Of a stretch of DNA of 64,000 nt, positions 51,890-60,176 are shown piece after piece. Under the pieces are notes generated by a model. That model saw nothing but the letters and a program-made list of their open reading frames with translations, searched no databases and had not been told where the DNA came from. The DNA comes from Lactococcus lactis (lineage in GTDB: Bacteria; Bacillota; Bacilli; Lactobacillales; Streptococcaceae): positions 2,418,001-2,482,000 of the forward strand of contig NZ_CP118969.1 in NCBI RefSeq assembly GCF_029023865.1, in the 5' to 3' direction. The stretch's first letter is position 1; every line of letters starts with the position of its first letter. A program made the position numbers and the translations under genes.

Positions 51890-53886
51890 TCAAAGCCCCC
51901 GTCAACATTAACTTGAGCAATCAAATCAGGAAACTCATCTGCATTTTTAAAAATTTCAACTGCTTCTTTTCTAGCCACTTCTAAAATATTATAATCATTG
52001 ACTAAATCAGCCGCAATAAATTCTGGAAGTCCTGACTGACGAAGTCCAAAAATCTCTCCAGAACCACGCATTTTCAAATCTTCTTCGGCTAAAATAAAAC
52101 CATTTTGTGTTTCTGTCATAATTTTCATCCGTTGTTTTCCTGAATCGGACTTAGGATTTGCTACTAAAATGGCATAAGATTTTTTTGTTCCCCGACCAAC
52201 ACGACCACGCAATTGGTGAAGCTGCGAAAGTCCAAAGCGGTCAGCATCCATAATCACCATAATGGTAGCATTAGGAACGTCAACTCCCACTTCAATCACT
52301 GTTGTTGAAACCAAAATATCTAATTTTTTAGCCTTAAATTCTTGCATGATTTGGTCTTTTTCATCATTTTTCATTTTTCCATGTAAAAGACCAATTTTGG
52401 CAAATAATCCAAAGTATTCATTTAATTCCGCAAAAAGAGCTTCTGCGTTTTTCAGGTCCAACGTTTCACTTTCCTCAATTAAAGGTGAAATAAAATAAAC
52501 CTGTGAATCTTTAGCAACCTCTGCTTTTATCCAACTTAAAACTTCGGAAAATTGTTCATGTTTGACCCACCTTGTAGTAATGGGTTGACGTCCCTTGGGT
52601 AGTTCATCAATAATTGAAACATCCATATCCCCAAAAGCCGTAATCGCAAGCGTTCTTGGAATGGGTGTAGCTGTCATCATTAGAACATCTGGATTTTGCC
52701 CTTTTTCTCGTAAAATTTTTCGCTGATTAACTCCGAAACGGTGTTGTTCATCTGTAATCACAAGACCCAAATTATAAAAATCGACCCCTTCTTGAATTAG
52801 TGCATGAGTTCCAACTACCATATGTGTATGACCACTAACTAAATCAGCCAAAATCTCGCGGCGCTCTGCCACTTTCAAACCCGAAACCAAAAGTGAAATT
52901 TGCAATTCTGGAAAAAGAGCTTTCAAGTTTGCAAAATGCTGACGGGCAAGGATTTCCGTTGGTACCATAATTGCTGCTTGAAAATTCGCCAAACAAGCCG
53001 CGTACATGGCAAGGGAAGCAACAACTGTTTTACCAGAACCCACATCACCTTGCAAAAGTCGATTCATGTGATAAGGAGATTTCATATCCGTCAGAATCTC
53101 TGACAAAGCGCTTAATTGAGCATCTGTCAGTTCAAAAGGTAATTCAGAAATCTTCTGATCAATTTCTCCTTGCTCAAAAACAACTTCTAATCCTGCTCGG
53201 CCCGACTTTTCTTTATTTTTTAACGCCTGTAATTTCAACTGAAACATGAATAATTCTTCAAATTTTACACGACGTAAAGCCTGCTTATGAGCTTCCGTAT
53301 CTTCAGGAAAATGCATAGCCAAAACGGCTTCTTGCCGGTTCATCAGACGATATTTTTTAATCAAAAATTCTGGTAAGTTCTCAGGTAATTCTGATAGAAG
53401 GTCTGATTCAAAAACCTGATGAATTACTTTGACCAATTGACTTTGTTTCATACCAGCTGTCAAATGATAAACAGGTTCTAAGCCATCGTCCACCTGAGCC
53501 ACAACTTTCATCCCCATCAGTTGTTGCTTTGCCTGCTCCCATTTTCCGTAAACTGCAATTTCCTTACCAACTTCCACTTTGTCAGCCAAATAAGGTTGAT
53601 TAAAAAAGCTGACAGCAACCACGGCCTCACCTTCTTTAATTTTAAATGAAAGTCGATTACGTTTAAATCCGTAATACTGGACATTAGCTGGTGTCACTAC
53701 CGTTCCAATAATTGTTGCTTTTTCTCCGTCAACAAGTTCAAAAACCGAACGACTTGCGAAATCTTCATAACGAAAAGGGAAATAAAGCAATAAATCTTGA
53801 ACCGTGAAAATTCCTAACTTATGGAAATTTTCCACAGATTTCGGTCCCACACCTTTTAAAAATTGCACTGAATCTGTTAATTTCAT
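51886..53886 (-). CDS. recG: ATP-dependent DNA helicase RecG
   Basis: 666 residues from the ATG at 53886 (MKLTDSVQFLKGVGPKSV). Wedge OB domain (about 55-150), helicase motifs GDVGSGKTVVA (I), TDEQHRFGV (II, DEQH), TATPIPRT (III), and QLRGRVGRG (VI). It regresses stalled forks and branch-migrates junctions. The next gene overlaps its stop. Fifteen in-frame codons before the ATG lack a Shine-Dalgarno. Confidence 0.96.
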   Translation of the reverse strand: MKLTDSVQFLKGVGPKSVENFHKLGIFTVQDLLLYFPFRYEDFASRSVFELVDGEKATIIGTVVTPANVQYYGFKRNRLSFKIKEGEAVVAVSFFNQPYLADKVEVGKEIAVYGKWEQAKQQLMGMKVVAQVDDGLEPVYHLTAGMKQSQLVKVIHQVFESDLLSELPENLPEFLIKKYRLMNRQEAVLAMHFPEDTEAHKQALRRVKFEELFMFQLKLQALKNKEKSGRAGLEVVFEQGEIDQKISELPFELTDAQLSALSEILTDMKSPYHMNRLLQGDVGSGKTVVASLAMYAACLANFQAAIMVPTEILARQHFANLKALFPELQISLLVSGLKVAERREILADLVSGHTHMVVGTHALIQEGVDFYNLGLVITDEQHRFGVNQRKILREKGQNPDVLMMTATPIPRTLAITAFGDMDVSIIDELPKGRQPITTRWVKHEQFSEVLSWIKAEVAKDSQVYFISPLIEESETLDLKNAEALFAELNEYFGLFAKIGLLHGKMKNDEKDQIMQEFKAKKLDILVSTTVIEVGVDVPNATIMVIMDADRFGLSQLHQLRGRVGRGTKKSYAILVANPKSDSGKQRMKIMTETQNGFILAEEDLKMRGSGEIFGLRQSGLPEFIAADLVNDYNILEVARKEAVEIFKNADEFPDLIAQVNVDGGFD

Positions 53887-53994
53887 ACTTTTATTATACC
53901 AATATATAAGGTTAAATGCTTCAAAAATCAAATATAATTTGCTGACAGAGAATTTATCAGCAAAATTTACTGACAGAAAGCTCTGTCAGTAAAA

Positions 53995-54022
53995 AAATAA
54001 TCAGAAATTACTCTGATTATTT
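53995..54022 (-). terminator. Terminator of the phnA remnant
   Basis: AATAATCAGA/TCTGATTATT stem around AATTAC with a T-run on the minus strand, directly after the phnA-like stop. Confidence 0.8.
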
Positions 54023-54023
54023 T

Positions 54024-54344
54024 TTATGCTTTCTTAACAACTGAACCCTTCAAAGCAATTGCTCCAAAGCCCGGAATTTTTGAATCAATAAAATGTTCAT
54101 TTTTCCCTTCTGGATTAATGCGAATGTTTTTCACTTTTGTTCCCTGCTTAATTGGTTTTGGCATTCCCTTAACTGGCAAATCTTGTACAATAACAAGGTC
54201 ATTCCCAGTTTCTAACTCATTTCCTAAACTATCAAGGACAATAAATTTTCCAGCTGCCTCAATTTCCTCAAGAGTAAATTCATTTCCACATTCAGAACAG
54301 CCAAAGCTCGTATCTGATAATTCATAAGTATATTCACTTGAACA
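54024..54344 (-). pseudogene. phnA: phnA-like zinc-ribbon protein, 5' end removed by prophage integration
   Basis: 106 codons remain. They begin CSSEYTYELSDTSFGCSECG, the usual PhnA zinc ribbon minus the first CXXC cysteine, and continue FTLEEIEAAGKFIVLDSLGN to the typical GAIALKGSVVKKA end. Upstream there is no in-frame start codon, and a TGA lies 21 bases above; from there the DNA belongs to the integrated element. The missing start (about 8-10 codons) is expected at the other end of the element. PhnA-family proteins have no agreed function, although the name refers to phosphonate use. Confidence 0.8.
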
Positions 54345-54438
54345 ATGAATATATAAAGAGCTTCAACCCTTGATATATAAGCACCCCACAGAAAACAACG
54401 CTATTTTTTATCGCTTTTTACTACGTTCGTCCAAAAAA

Positions 54439-55617
54439 TCATAATGCTTTTAAGATGTCGCCGAACTTTTCAGCGGTCTCTTTTTCTTTACTTTTGGATA
54501 AGTGGCTGTATGTGTTCATTGTGATAGCATAGTCGGCATGTCCAAGCCGTCTTTGTATCTCTTTAGGGTTTACGTCATTATTCATTAAAAGGCTGGCATG
54601 AGTATGACGAAAGCCGTGGAAGCCAATATTAGGAACGTTGGCACGCGCAAAATGTTTTTTTAGTTGAGTTACTTCATTTATATAAGTGTATGTCTTCCCA
54701 TTGTACGAGAATATCGGCAAATCTATAAGCCTAACAGTATTATTATTTTGGCACTTCTTCCACTCTTTCAGCATTTTAATAGTGTCATTGTCCAAAGCGA
54801 TCGCCCTGTTACTCTCTTTCGTTTTGGGCATGTTTTGCACTCCCTGCGCTTGTATCATTGTTTTGCTCACAGATACAGACTTATCAATAAAATCAACATC
54901 AGACCATGACAGCGCCAAAGCCTCCCCAATACGTAAACCAGTAGCAAGTAAAAAGCGGTATAAAGTTATACGCCTTTTATTTGTTGGCGTTGTTTCCAAA
55001 GTGTCTAAGTATGTTAGAAATTGTTTAAGTTCTTCATTATCAAAGTATTTTATTTTTGAAACTTCTCTAATTTTGAGTTTTGGCGGAAAAACTTTAGTAG
55101 CTGGATTTTCTTCAATAGCCCCTAACTGTATACCATAGTCAAGAATACGTTTAATGATATTGACCATAACTTTATAATCTTTACACTTACCGCGTTCGCG
55201 CTTGCCGTTTACTATTTTGGCCGTGTTCGCATTCTTTGCCCATTTATTAACGATTGTTTGTAATAACACGGGATTAATTCTATCAACTCTATACGCGCCA
55301 AGTTCGGGCAATATATAAACTTTTAAGTTATTGTTTACTATCCTTATGCTGTTGGCTTTAACAGTCAGCTTATAACTTTCAAACCAGCTTAAAGCCAAAG
55401 ACTCAAAGTTATCAAAAGAAACTTTTTTTCTTGCAATTGTTTGACCGTTATTGATAAAATCGTTTATAACTTGATGTGCTTTAGTTTCACACATCTTTTT
55501 ACTTTTTGCGGTTACGCTTGTTCGCACTTGCTTACCAGTCAGGACGTCCACACCTATATAGACGTTAGCGCGGTACACCTTTGTACCGTCTTTTTTTATA
55601 TATTCTTTAATATTCAT
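54439..55617 (-). CDS. int: Tyrosine-type site-specific integrase
   Basis: 392 residues from the ATG at 55617 (GGAAG before it). N-terminal AP2-like arm-binding part (KKDGTKVYRANVYIGVDVLTG), a SAM-like core-binding part (about 65-165) and the catalytic domain with Arg229 (TGLRIGE), His334-X2-Arg337 (HGFRH), His360 (LGHADY) and Tyr370 (NTYSH). All catalytic residues are present. It lies 95 bp from the truncated phnA-like gene. The gap contains two similar words (TGAATATATAA and TGATATATAAG) that could be arm sites. Confidence 0.94.
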   Translation of the reverse strand: MNIKEYIKKDGTKVYRANVYIGVDVLTGKQVRTSVTAKSKKMCETKAHQVINDFINNGQTIARKKVSFDNFESLALSWFESYKLTVKANSIRIVNNNLKVYILPELGAYRVDRINPVLLQTIVNKWAKNANTAKIVNGKRERGKCKDYKVMVNIIKRILDYGIQLGAIEENPATKVFPPKLKIREVSKIKYFDNEELKQFLTYLDTLETTPTNKRRITLYRFLLATGLRIGEALALSWSDVDFIDKSVSVSKTMIQAQGVQNMPKTKESNRAIALDNDTIKMLKEWKKCQNNNTVRLIDLPIFSYNGKTYTYINEVTQLKKHFARANVPNIGFHGFRHTHASLLMNNDVNPKEIQRRLGHADYAITMNTYSHLSKSKEKETAEKFGDILKAL

Positions 55618-55769
55618 ATTATTTCTTCCTTTCCATTTTGTACTAATGTCAGGCAAGGCATGTACGAGGATTGAGAAATATTGTTATTAGAGCTTATACG
55701 ATTAATTAGTTAACTGGTTTATTAGTTTATAGAGTTATTAAATTCTAAACTGATATAGTATATTTTACG

Positions 55770-55869
55770 GTATCAACGGTAACAAAGTATTATAAAGCTA
55801 TATAAATAAAGGGTTTATAGTGATACCTTTCTCTAAAATAAGAGTAACAGTAAAGTATCAACGGTAACA
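55770..55869. repeat. 15-bp direct repeat upstream of the integrase gene
   Basis: GTATCAACGGTAACA occurs exactly at 55770-55784 and 55855-55869, 85 bases apart, in AT-rich DNA with no gene. Likely binding sites for a regulator of int or for an excision factor. Confidence 0.65.
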
Positions 55870-55892
55870 GATTATAAGAAACAGACTGATAG

Positions 55893-55991
55893 TTATTTAG
55901 AAGTGAAAGAACGCCAAGCAAAACTAAATAATTTTTTAATAGCCCAAAATATAATAAAACTTTTAATTGTTTCTTTGATTGCTTTAAACAT
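55893..55991 (-). CDS. 32-residue cationic amphipathic peptide
   Basis: MFKAIKETIKSFIIFWAIKK is followed by LFSFAWRSFTSK. A perfect GGAGG lies 7 bases before the ATG at 55991. The peptide has one hydrophobic stretch with positive charges on both sides, as in small membrane toxins or phage membrane peptides. No antitoxin-like gene is adjacent on either strand. Too short for a firm family call. Confidence 0.5.
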   Translation of the reverse strand: MFKAIKETIKSFIIFWAIKKLFSFAWRSFTSK

Positions 55992-56116
55992 TTATATTTC
56001 CTCCTATCAGCTTTTAACGTGGTTCAGGTTTGCACGTATTGGGGTTAAGTAAAAAAAGATTCAATAATTTACTTATGGAATTGGTGGAAAAAGGGGGAAT
56101 TTGTTATAAACGACTA

Positions 56117-56332
56117 TTATTTCAATGATTCCGCAAGCGTTAGAGCTTTTCTATCAACTACGCTTATATCTTCATTTTCTAGGCGTACAATATAGCAATT
56201 ATTCAAACTCGTTGATTCATCGCCAGTAACAATTATGGTTGTCTGTCCGTCTGATAGTTTGATAACGTCGTCTTTTTTTATGGTGTAAATTCTTTCTAAG
56301 TTTATAGTGGATATAAACCACTTTGATTATAT
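56117..56332 (-). pseudogene. Open frame without a start codon (gene remnant)
   Basis: About 70 codons read well as protein (STINLERIYTIKKDDVIKL, then SDGQTTIIVTGDEST and VVDRKALTLAESLK) and end in TAA at 56117. No ATG, GTG or TTG precedes the good part; a TAA closes the frame at about 56333. It may be a decayed prophage gene. Family not recognised. Plus-strand DNA from 56340 to 56680 shows nothing clear. Confidence 0.4.
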
Positions 56333-56687
56333 TGGGGAGTTTGAAATACTCCTACGCGGATGATATGAACTTTCTCTTTTTTCCGAAAGTTGAGAACCGA
56401 AAAGTGGGGGCTCCTCATATTTAGAGAGCGCAAGTTTGCGCTGAGTGATTATTTAAGTTAATCAACAATGGATATGGTGTAGTTTGAGGTACACCATATC
56501 ATTACAGGCTTTCTTCTGTTAATTTAGATACAAAACCTAAGATAGTTAATGAGACGAATTTTCGGCTGATTGCTAAAGTCGTAAAATACGACCTCAGGTA
56601 GTTTAATAAAAAATGTAATTAGAATGTTGTTATTTTCTAATTTGAAAACCAATACAAAAAGGTGTAAGATGAAAGTATAATGATTTT

Positions 56688-56737
56688 GAGATGTCATTAC
56701 TTTCAAGTATAAAGTTACTCTTTGGAGTGGCTTTTTA
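56688..56737 (+). ncRNA. Candidate small RNA A (tandem array)
   Basis: TATAAT at 56676-56681 (no good -35) is followed within 55 bases by a terminator: AGTTACTC (56713-56720), loop TTTG, GAGTGGCT (56725-56732), T-run. Confidence 0.35.
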
Positions 56738-56772
56738 TTGTAAAAATTATAGAATATGTTGTATAATAAATT

Positions 56773-56841
56773 TATTCCAAAAAATATACTTTTTCATAAA
56801 GTTTATTCTAAGCGTCCCTCTCCTAACTGGGGCGTTTTTTT
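56773..56841 (+). ncRNA. Candidate small RNA B (tandem array)
   Basis: TTGTAA (56738-56743), 18 bases, TATAAT (56762-56767). Terminator CGTCCC (56813-56818) with GGGGCG (56829-56834) and seven T. The segment before the terminator reads TTCTAAGCG, nearly the same as in unit C. Confidence 0.45.
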
Positions 56842-56877
56842 CTTGACAAAAAATAATGGTAGCGATATAATAAATTA

Positions 56878-56965
56878 TCCTATATAAATCTTTGAGGATT
56901 TTAATCCATGAAATTCTCATTGCATAATTTCCTAAGCGCCTCACTCTCGTGGGGCGCTTTTTTTT
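56878..56965 (+). ncRNA. Candidate small RNA C (tandem array)
   Basis: A consensus promoter TTGACA (56843-56848), 17 bases, TATAAT (56866-56871) drives about 88 bases ending in a strong terminator: AGCGCCTCA (56935-56943) with TGGGGCGCT (56950-56958) and eight T. An internal GGATT/AATCC hairpin lies in the 5' half. A 23-codon frame starting MKFSLHNFLSAS overlaps the terminator and could instead be a tiny peptide. Confidence 0.55.
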
Positions 56966-56981
56966 GTGCTATAATATAGTC

Positions 56982-57043
56982 GGGATGTTTGTGAGACTTC
57001 ATCCTATTCCTAGAGTCAAGCCATTCTTCGGGGTGGCTTTTTT
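56982..57043 (+). ncRNA. Candidate small RNA D (tandem array)
   Basis: Extended -10 TGCTATAAT (core 56970-56975) follows directly on terminator C. About 62 bases later stands AAGCCATTC (57018-57026), loop TTCG, GGGTGGCTT (57031-57039) and a T-run. A GGATG/CATCC hairpin occupies the 5' part. Confidence 0.45.
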
Positions 57044-57544
57044 GTTTTACATTATTGCTGACCTCAACAATAGTTGGTATTATGCGGTTTGTGAGTTTGC
57101 TTTCGACATTTTTTTCGGTATCAAATTATGTTATTTCAGAGTGAACCTATAGAGATTTGTACAAAAATGTTCATATCCTATTATTGGTTTCAGAAAAAAG
57201 TGAAACCAAAAACATATAAATAAAATGAGATTATGGCTAGATAAAACTAACAAGGTTTAGACAAGGTTAATCACAAAATTGTGAGAAAGTATCTTTCATT
57301 ATCTGAGACCCTAAAAAAAGGGGTAACTATCCGTTCCTCCCTAGCAAGTCGCGAATCACGACCCCCTTAATAACAACAACGAAATTTTCGTTTTTGCCAC
57401 TTGTGGCAGAAAGCTATACCGACATCACGCAGGGTATGAACAACATACAAAATTTACATACTGTCAGTATCATACTGAACAACCGTACCTGAAAGTACAC
57501 TTGCTAATTGTTGGCAAATGTAAGCATTAAATTGACTTGGTACG
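57044..57544. other. Gene-free stretch with many inverted repeats
   Basis: About 500 bases between the small-RNA array and the repressor gene. Visible elements are TTGGTTTCA/TGAAACCAA (57184-57209), GTCG...CGAC near 57348, GCCACTTGTGGC near 57400, GTATG/CATAC (57434-57448) and the perfect palindrome ATACTGTCAGTAT (57458-57470). No convincing gene was seen. The elements could be protein sites or a further structured RNA. Confidence 0.4.
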
Positions 57545-58333
57545 TCATTTTTTTATTTTGTTTACGTTAGTAGGGGGATTAAATATATTTTCATCTCTTT
57601 CACTTAGCATTTTGGCATATTCAACCACTTTCATAGTGGCTTCATAGTTCAAAACATATGGTATAACTTTCAGTTCTTCTGATATTTCTTTTTGAGATTT
57701 ACCATTTTTTTCAAAGTCAGGGTTTATTCTATCGCTTAACGAAAAAATACTTCCTTTTAACACGCCTTCAAGTAATCTAGTGTTGTTAGCGATGTCCTCT
57801 TGAATAAATCCTAGTTCAGAATGGTTTCTATAAAGTTCCTCAGCAAAGTCTTTTAAGTATGTTTCATAGGAGTCTATAAATTCATCTTTTTTATATTCTA
57901 CCGAACTATTGGCGAGCTTTATTCTTTCATACATACATAAGATTTTGTAAAGCGTTGTACCCTCTATGGTATTGAAAGGTTCCTTTAAAAATCGTTCATA
58001 CTCATCTTTTAAATCGTCATACAGTTTTTGGAGTTCTTGTATATCTTTTTTTAACTCCTCGGCTTTCAAGCTATCCTCAGCTATTTTTCCTTTCAATCTT
58101 TCGTCTGGAGTTTTTCGATAATCTGAGTAGCCTAATAAATAGCTTTCAGATACATCAAAAAAATCTGCAAGTTGTTTCCATGTATTTTCACTTCTGGGAG
58201 AACGTTCACCTTTCTCCCAATATCCTAGTTGACTATGAGTAGCCTTTATCCCTATTTTACTAAGTTCAGCGCTCAGCTCTTTTAATGTTAGTCCTCTCTC
58301 TTTTCGTAGTGCATTTAATCTATTAACGGTCAT
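57545..58333 (-). CDS. CI-like phage repressor (Cro/C1-type HTH)
   Basis: 262 residues. N-terminal XRE HTH (LNALRKERGLTLKELSAELS, then THSQLGYWEKGERSPRSENT and FFDVSESYLLGYSDY), then a long coiled coil (about 85-120) and an unfamiliar helical C-terminus. No LexA-type self-cleavage Ser/Lys pair was seen, so release from repression probably uses another route, for example the Rha antirepressor or a partner protein. Divergent from the cro-like gene across an operator region. Confidence 0.85.
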   Translation of the reverse strand: MTVNRLNALRKERGLTLKELSAELSKIGIKATHSQLGYWEKGERSPRSENTWKQLADFFDVSESYLLGYSDYRKTPDERLKGKIAEDSLKAEELKKDIQELQKLYDDLKDEYERFLKEPFNTIEGTTLYKILCMYERIKLANSSVEYKKDEFIDSYETYLKDFAEELYRNHSELGFIQEDIANNTRLLEGVLKGSIFSLSDRINPDFEKNGKSQKEISEELKVIPYVLNYEATMKVVEYAKMLSERDENIFNPPTNVNKIKK

Positions 58334-58390
58334 AATTGTACTCCTTTAACGTGATTATAAACCAAAAAGAAATAAAAAGCAATATAAATT

Positions 58391-58462
58391 TCTCAAATTG
58401 AGACATTTATGCTTGACATCCTCAATAAAAGAAATTATAATTAATATATCCTCAAGTTGAGG
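58391..58462. promoter_or_regulatory. Lysogeny switch: operators and early promoter
   Basis: Two perfect 13-bp palindromes, TCTCAAATTGAGA (58391-58403) and CCTCAAGTTGAGG (58450-58462), flank the rightward promoter TTGACA (58413-58418)-17-TATAAT (58436-58441). A half-site CCTCAA (58420-58425) lies in its spacer. Sharing the YCTCAA/TTGAGR arms, they are the likely CI/Cro operators. Confidence 0.85.
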
Positions 58463-58485
58463 AAATAATAAAAAAGAGGTTGAAG

Positions 58486-58680
58486 ATGTATTTAACAAAC
58501 GAAATTAAAACAGCTTTACGAAAAAAAAGAGGAGTTTTGAACTTAACCAAAAGTGAGGTAGCCGATCAGCTTGGAATTAACCGCCTTACTTACGGACGTC
58601 TTGAAAGTCCTACACGTAATGAGAAAGTACGTCAGAGTACATACGAACGCATTACTGAATGGCTCGCTAAAGACTATTAA
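58486..58680 (+). CDS. Cro-like HTH protein
   Basis: 64 residues from the ATG at 58486 (GAGG six bases before it). TKSEVADQLGINRLTYGRLE is a clear XRE helix-turn-helix. First gene of the rightward early operon; likely counterpart of the CI-like repressor at the operators just upstream. A TTG reading at 58480 lies inside the Shine-Dalgarno region. Confidence 0.82.
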   Translation: MYLTNEIKTALRKKRGVLNLTKSEVADQLGINRLTYGRLESPTRNEKVRQSTYERITEWLAKDY

Positions 58681-58856
58681 TAATCATCAAAGAGAACAAT
58701 TGTTGATAGTTGTAAGTAATTTCTATCTAACGAACGTACACAAGGTATTCACGTCCTTGTAAGTATCTTTCCTGATTCTCACAGCCTAAGCATGGCTCTA
58801 AACTACTGCCCTAACCATGACCGCGATGTCATAAAACTACGTAGAAACGAGGATAA

Positions 58857-59549
58857 ATGAAAGACTTAGCATTTTTAACCAGTCCTGACATGAGTAAAGC
58901 GGAAGTTGTAACTAACCATGTCGTTATTGCTGAATATGCAGGACTTAATAAAATTTCAGTTCGTAAACTGATTGATAACAATAAACAAGACCTTGAAGAG
59001 CTAGGGATATTGTCATTTGAAATGACAAAACCTATTAAAGGTTCAACTGGTGGACGTCCAACAAAAATTTATCAACTCAATCGTAACCAAGCTATGTTAC
59101 TTATTACATGGCTAGACAATACCGAACCAGTTCGAGCTTTTAAACTAGCTCTTGTAAAACGATTTAATGAAATGGAAAAAGAGCTTCAGGCACGAAAGAT
59201 TGCAAGAGCAGTCGAGAAACAAAAAGGTGTTAATCTTCATCAATCTATTTCAGAATGGGTACACTATCCACGTCATGGCAATACATGGCACACCATTATT
59301 AGAAGTTTGCTTGCTACTACTGCGACAGGACTAACCAAGAAGCAAATTCAAGCTAGAGATACTGACTGGAGAAAAGAAAAAACGCTCCTAGACCTCCTTG
59401 ATTCGGTGGAAATGGAACGTTACAAAATGCTTGAAAGTATCGCAATAGCAATGATTGAAGCTGGTTCCGATTACGAACCACTCAAAGTTGCTATTAAAGC
59501 TACAATGACAACAAAAAAAGTCCACACCGACCAAAGTAAAGACTTTTAA
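58857..59549 (+). CDS. Rha-family phage regulatory/antirepressor protein
   Basis: 230 residues. The Rha (pRha) domain covers about residues 15-105, with VVIAEYAGLNKISVRKLIDN, GRPTKIYQLNRNQAMLLITW and VRAFKLALVKRFNEMEKEL. The C-terminal part, starting at RHGNTWHTIIRSLLA, is helical. Rha proteins act as antirepressors or regulators in temperate phages. Preceded by GAGGATAA. About 170 bases to the cro-like gene hold no clear gene. Confidence 0.85.
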   Translation: MKDLAFLTSPDMSKAEVVTNHVVIAEYAGLNKISVRKLIDNNKQDLEELGILSFEMTKPIKGSTGGRPTKIYQLNRNQAMLLITWLDNTEPVRAFKLALVKRFNEMEKELQARKIARAVEKQKGVNLHQSISEWVHYPRHGNTWHTIIRSLLATTATGLTKKQIQARDTDWRKEKTLLDLLDSVEMERYKMLESIAIAMIEAGSDYEPLKVAIKATMTTKKVHTDQSKDF

Positions 59550-59689
59550 ACTATTGTAAGGCAAGCTCTTCATGAGTTTTGCTTTACTCCATTCTAACAA
59601 AAATTATCAGCAAAATCAAAGCTGATTGACCTTTGACAATTGAATAAGAGTGAACTTCTTGAAAAAATGATTTATCTAATAGTTAATTG

Positions 59690-59724
59690 TTGACAATTAT
59701 ATTTATCTATTATATAATAGATAA
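59690..59724 (+). promoter_or_regulatory. Promoter with a 22-bp perfect palindrome
   Basis: TTGACA (59690-59695), 17 bases, TATAAT (59713-59718). The arms TTATCTATTAT and ATAATAGATAA (59703-59724) form a perfect palindrome covering the -10, the likely operator of the ribbon-helix-helix protein encoded next. Confidence 0.75.
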
Positions 59725-59804
59725 TGTAAGTTAGTTAAGGGTTAAATCTATAAAGAAAAACGAGTACTAGCTGATTTACAATATTCTAAAGAAAGGCTTT
59801 ATAA

Positions 59805-59990
59805 GTGACTGAGGAAGAAAAAAAGAAACTAGGGCGACCGTTTTCGGAAAAACCCAAAACAAAAACTATGTCTTTTATGAGTGATGATGAAACTAATGAC
59901 ATCTTAGAGGAATACATTGCTAAGAAAAAAGTTAGTAAAAGCGTAGCAATACGCACAGGCATTCATAAATTGAAAGATGAATTAAAATAA
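59805..59990 (+). CDS. Ribbon-helix-helix (CopG/Arc-type) DNA-binding protein
   Basis: 61 residues from a GTG at 59805 (AAAGAAAGG upstream). KTKTMSFMSDDETNDILEEY forms the ribbon and first helix, and KKKVSKSVAIRTGIHKL the second. Similar small proteins autoregulate phage or plasmid copy-control genes. Followed by a hairpin terminator (GAGTTTCACT...AGTGAACTC, about 60050-60092). Confidence 0.78.
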   Translation: MTEEEKKKLGRPFSEKPKTKTMSFMSDDETNDILEEYIAKKKVSKSVAIRTGIHKLKDELK

Positions 59991-60176
59991 AAAAGTGATT
60001 AAAGGCTTAACTTTGGACGGTCAACCGATAATCACTTAGCACCGAGAGTTTCACTCGATAAATATATTATATCAAGAAGTGAACTCTTTTTCAACACGCA
60101 TTTTTTAAAGTGTGAGAAATAGAGTTTTTTTGTACCCTAAAATACAAATTAGCCCTAGAAATTCAAAGGTAAAATC

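Noticed and set aside
56524-56706. 60-codon minus-strand frame in the prophage gap
   Set aside because: It starts with TTG without a ribosome site and overlaps the small-RNA A promoter; no protein-like pattern.
56949-57152. 67-codon frame over small-RNA unit D
   Set aside because: It runs through two terminators and lacks a ribosome site; a small RNA explains the region better.
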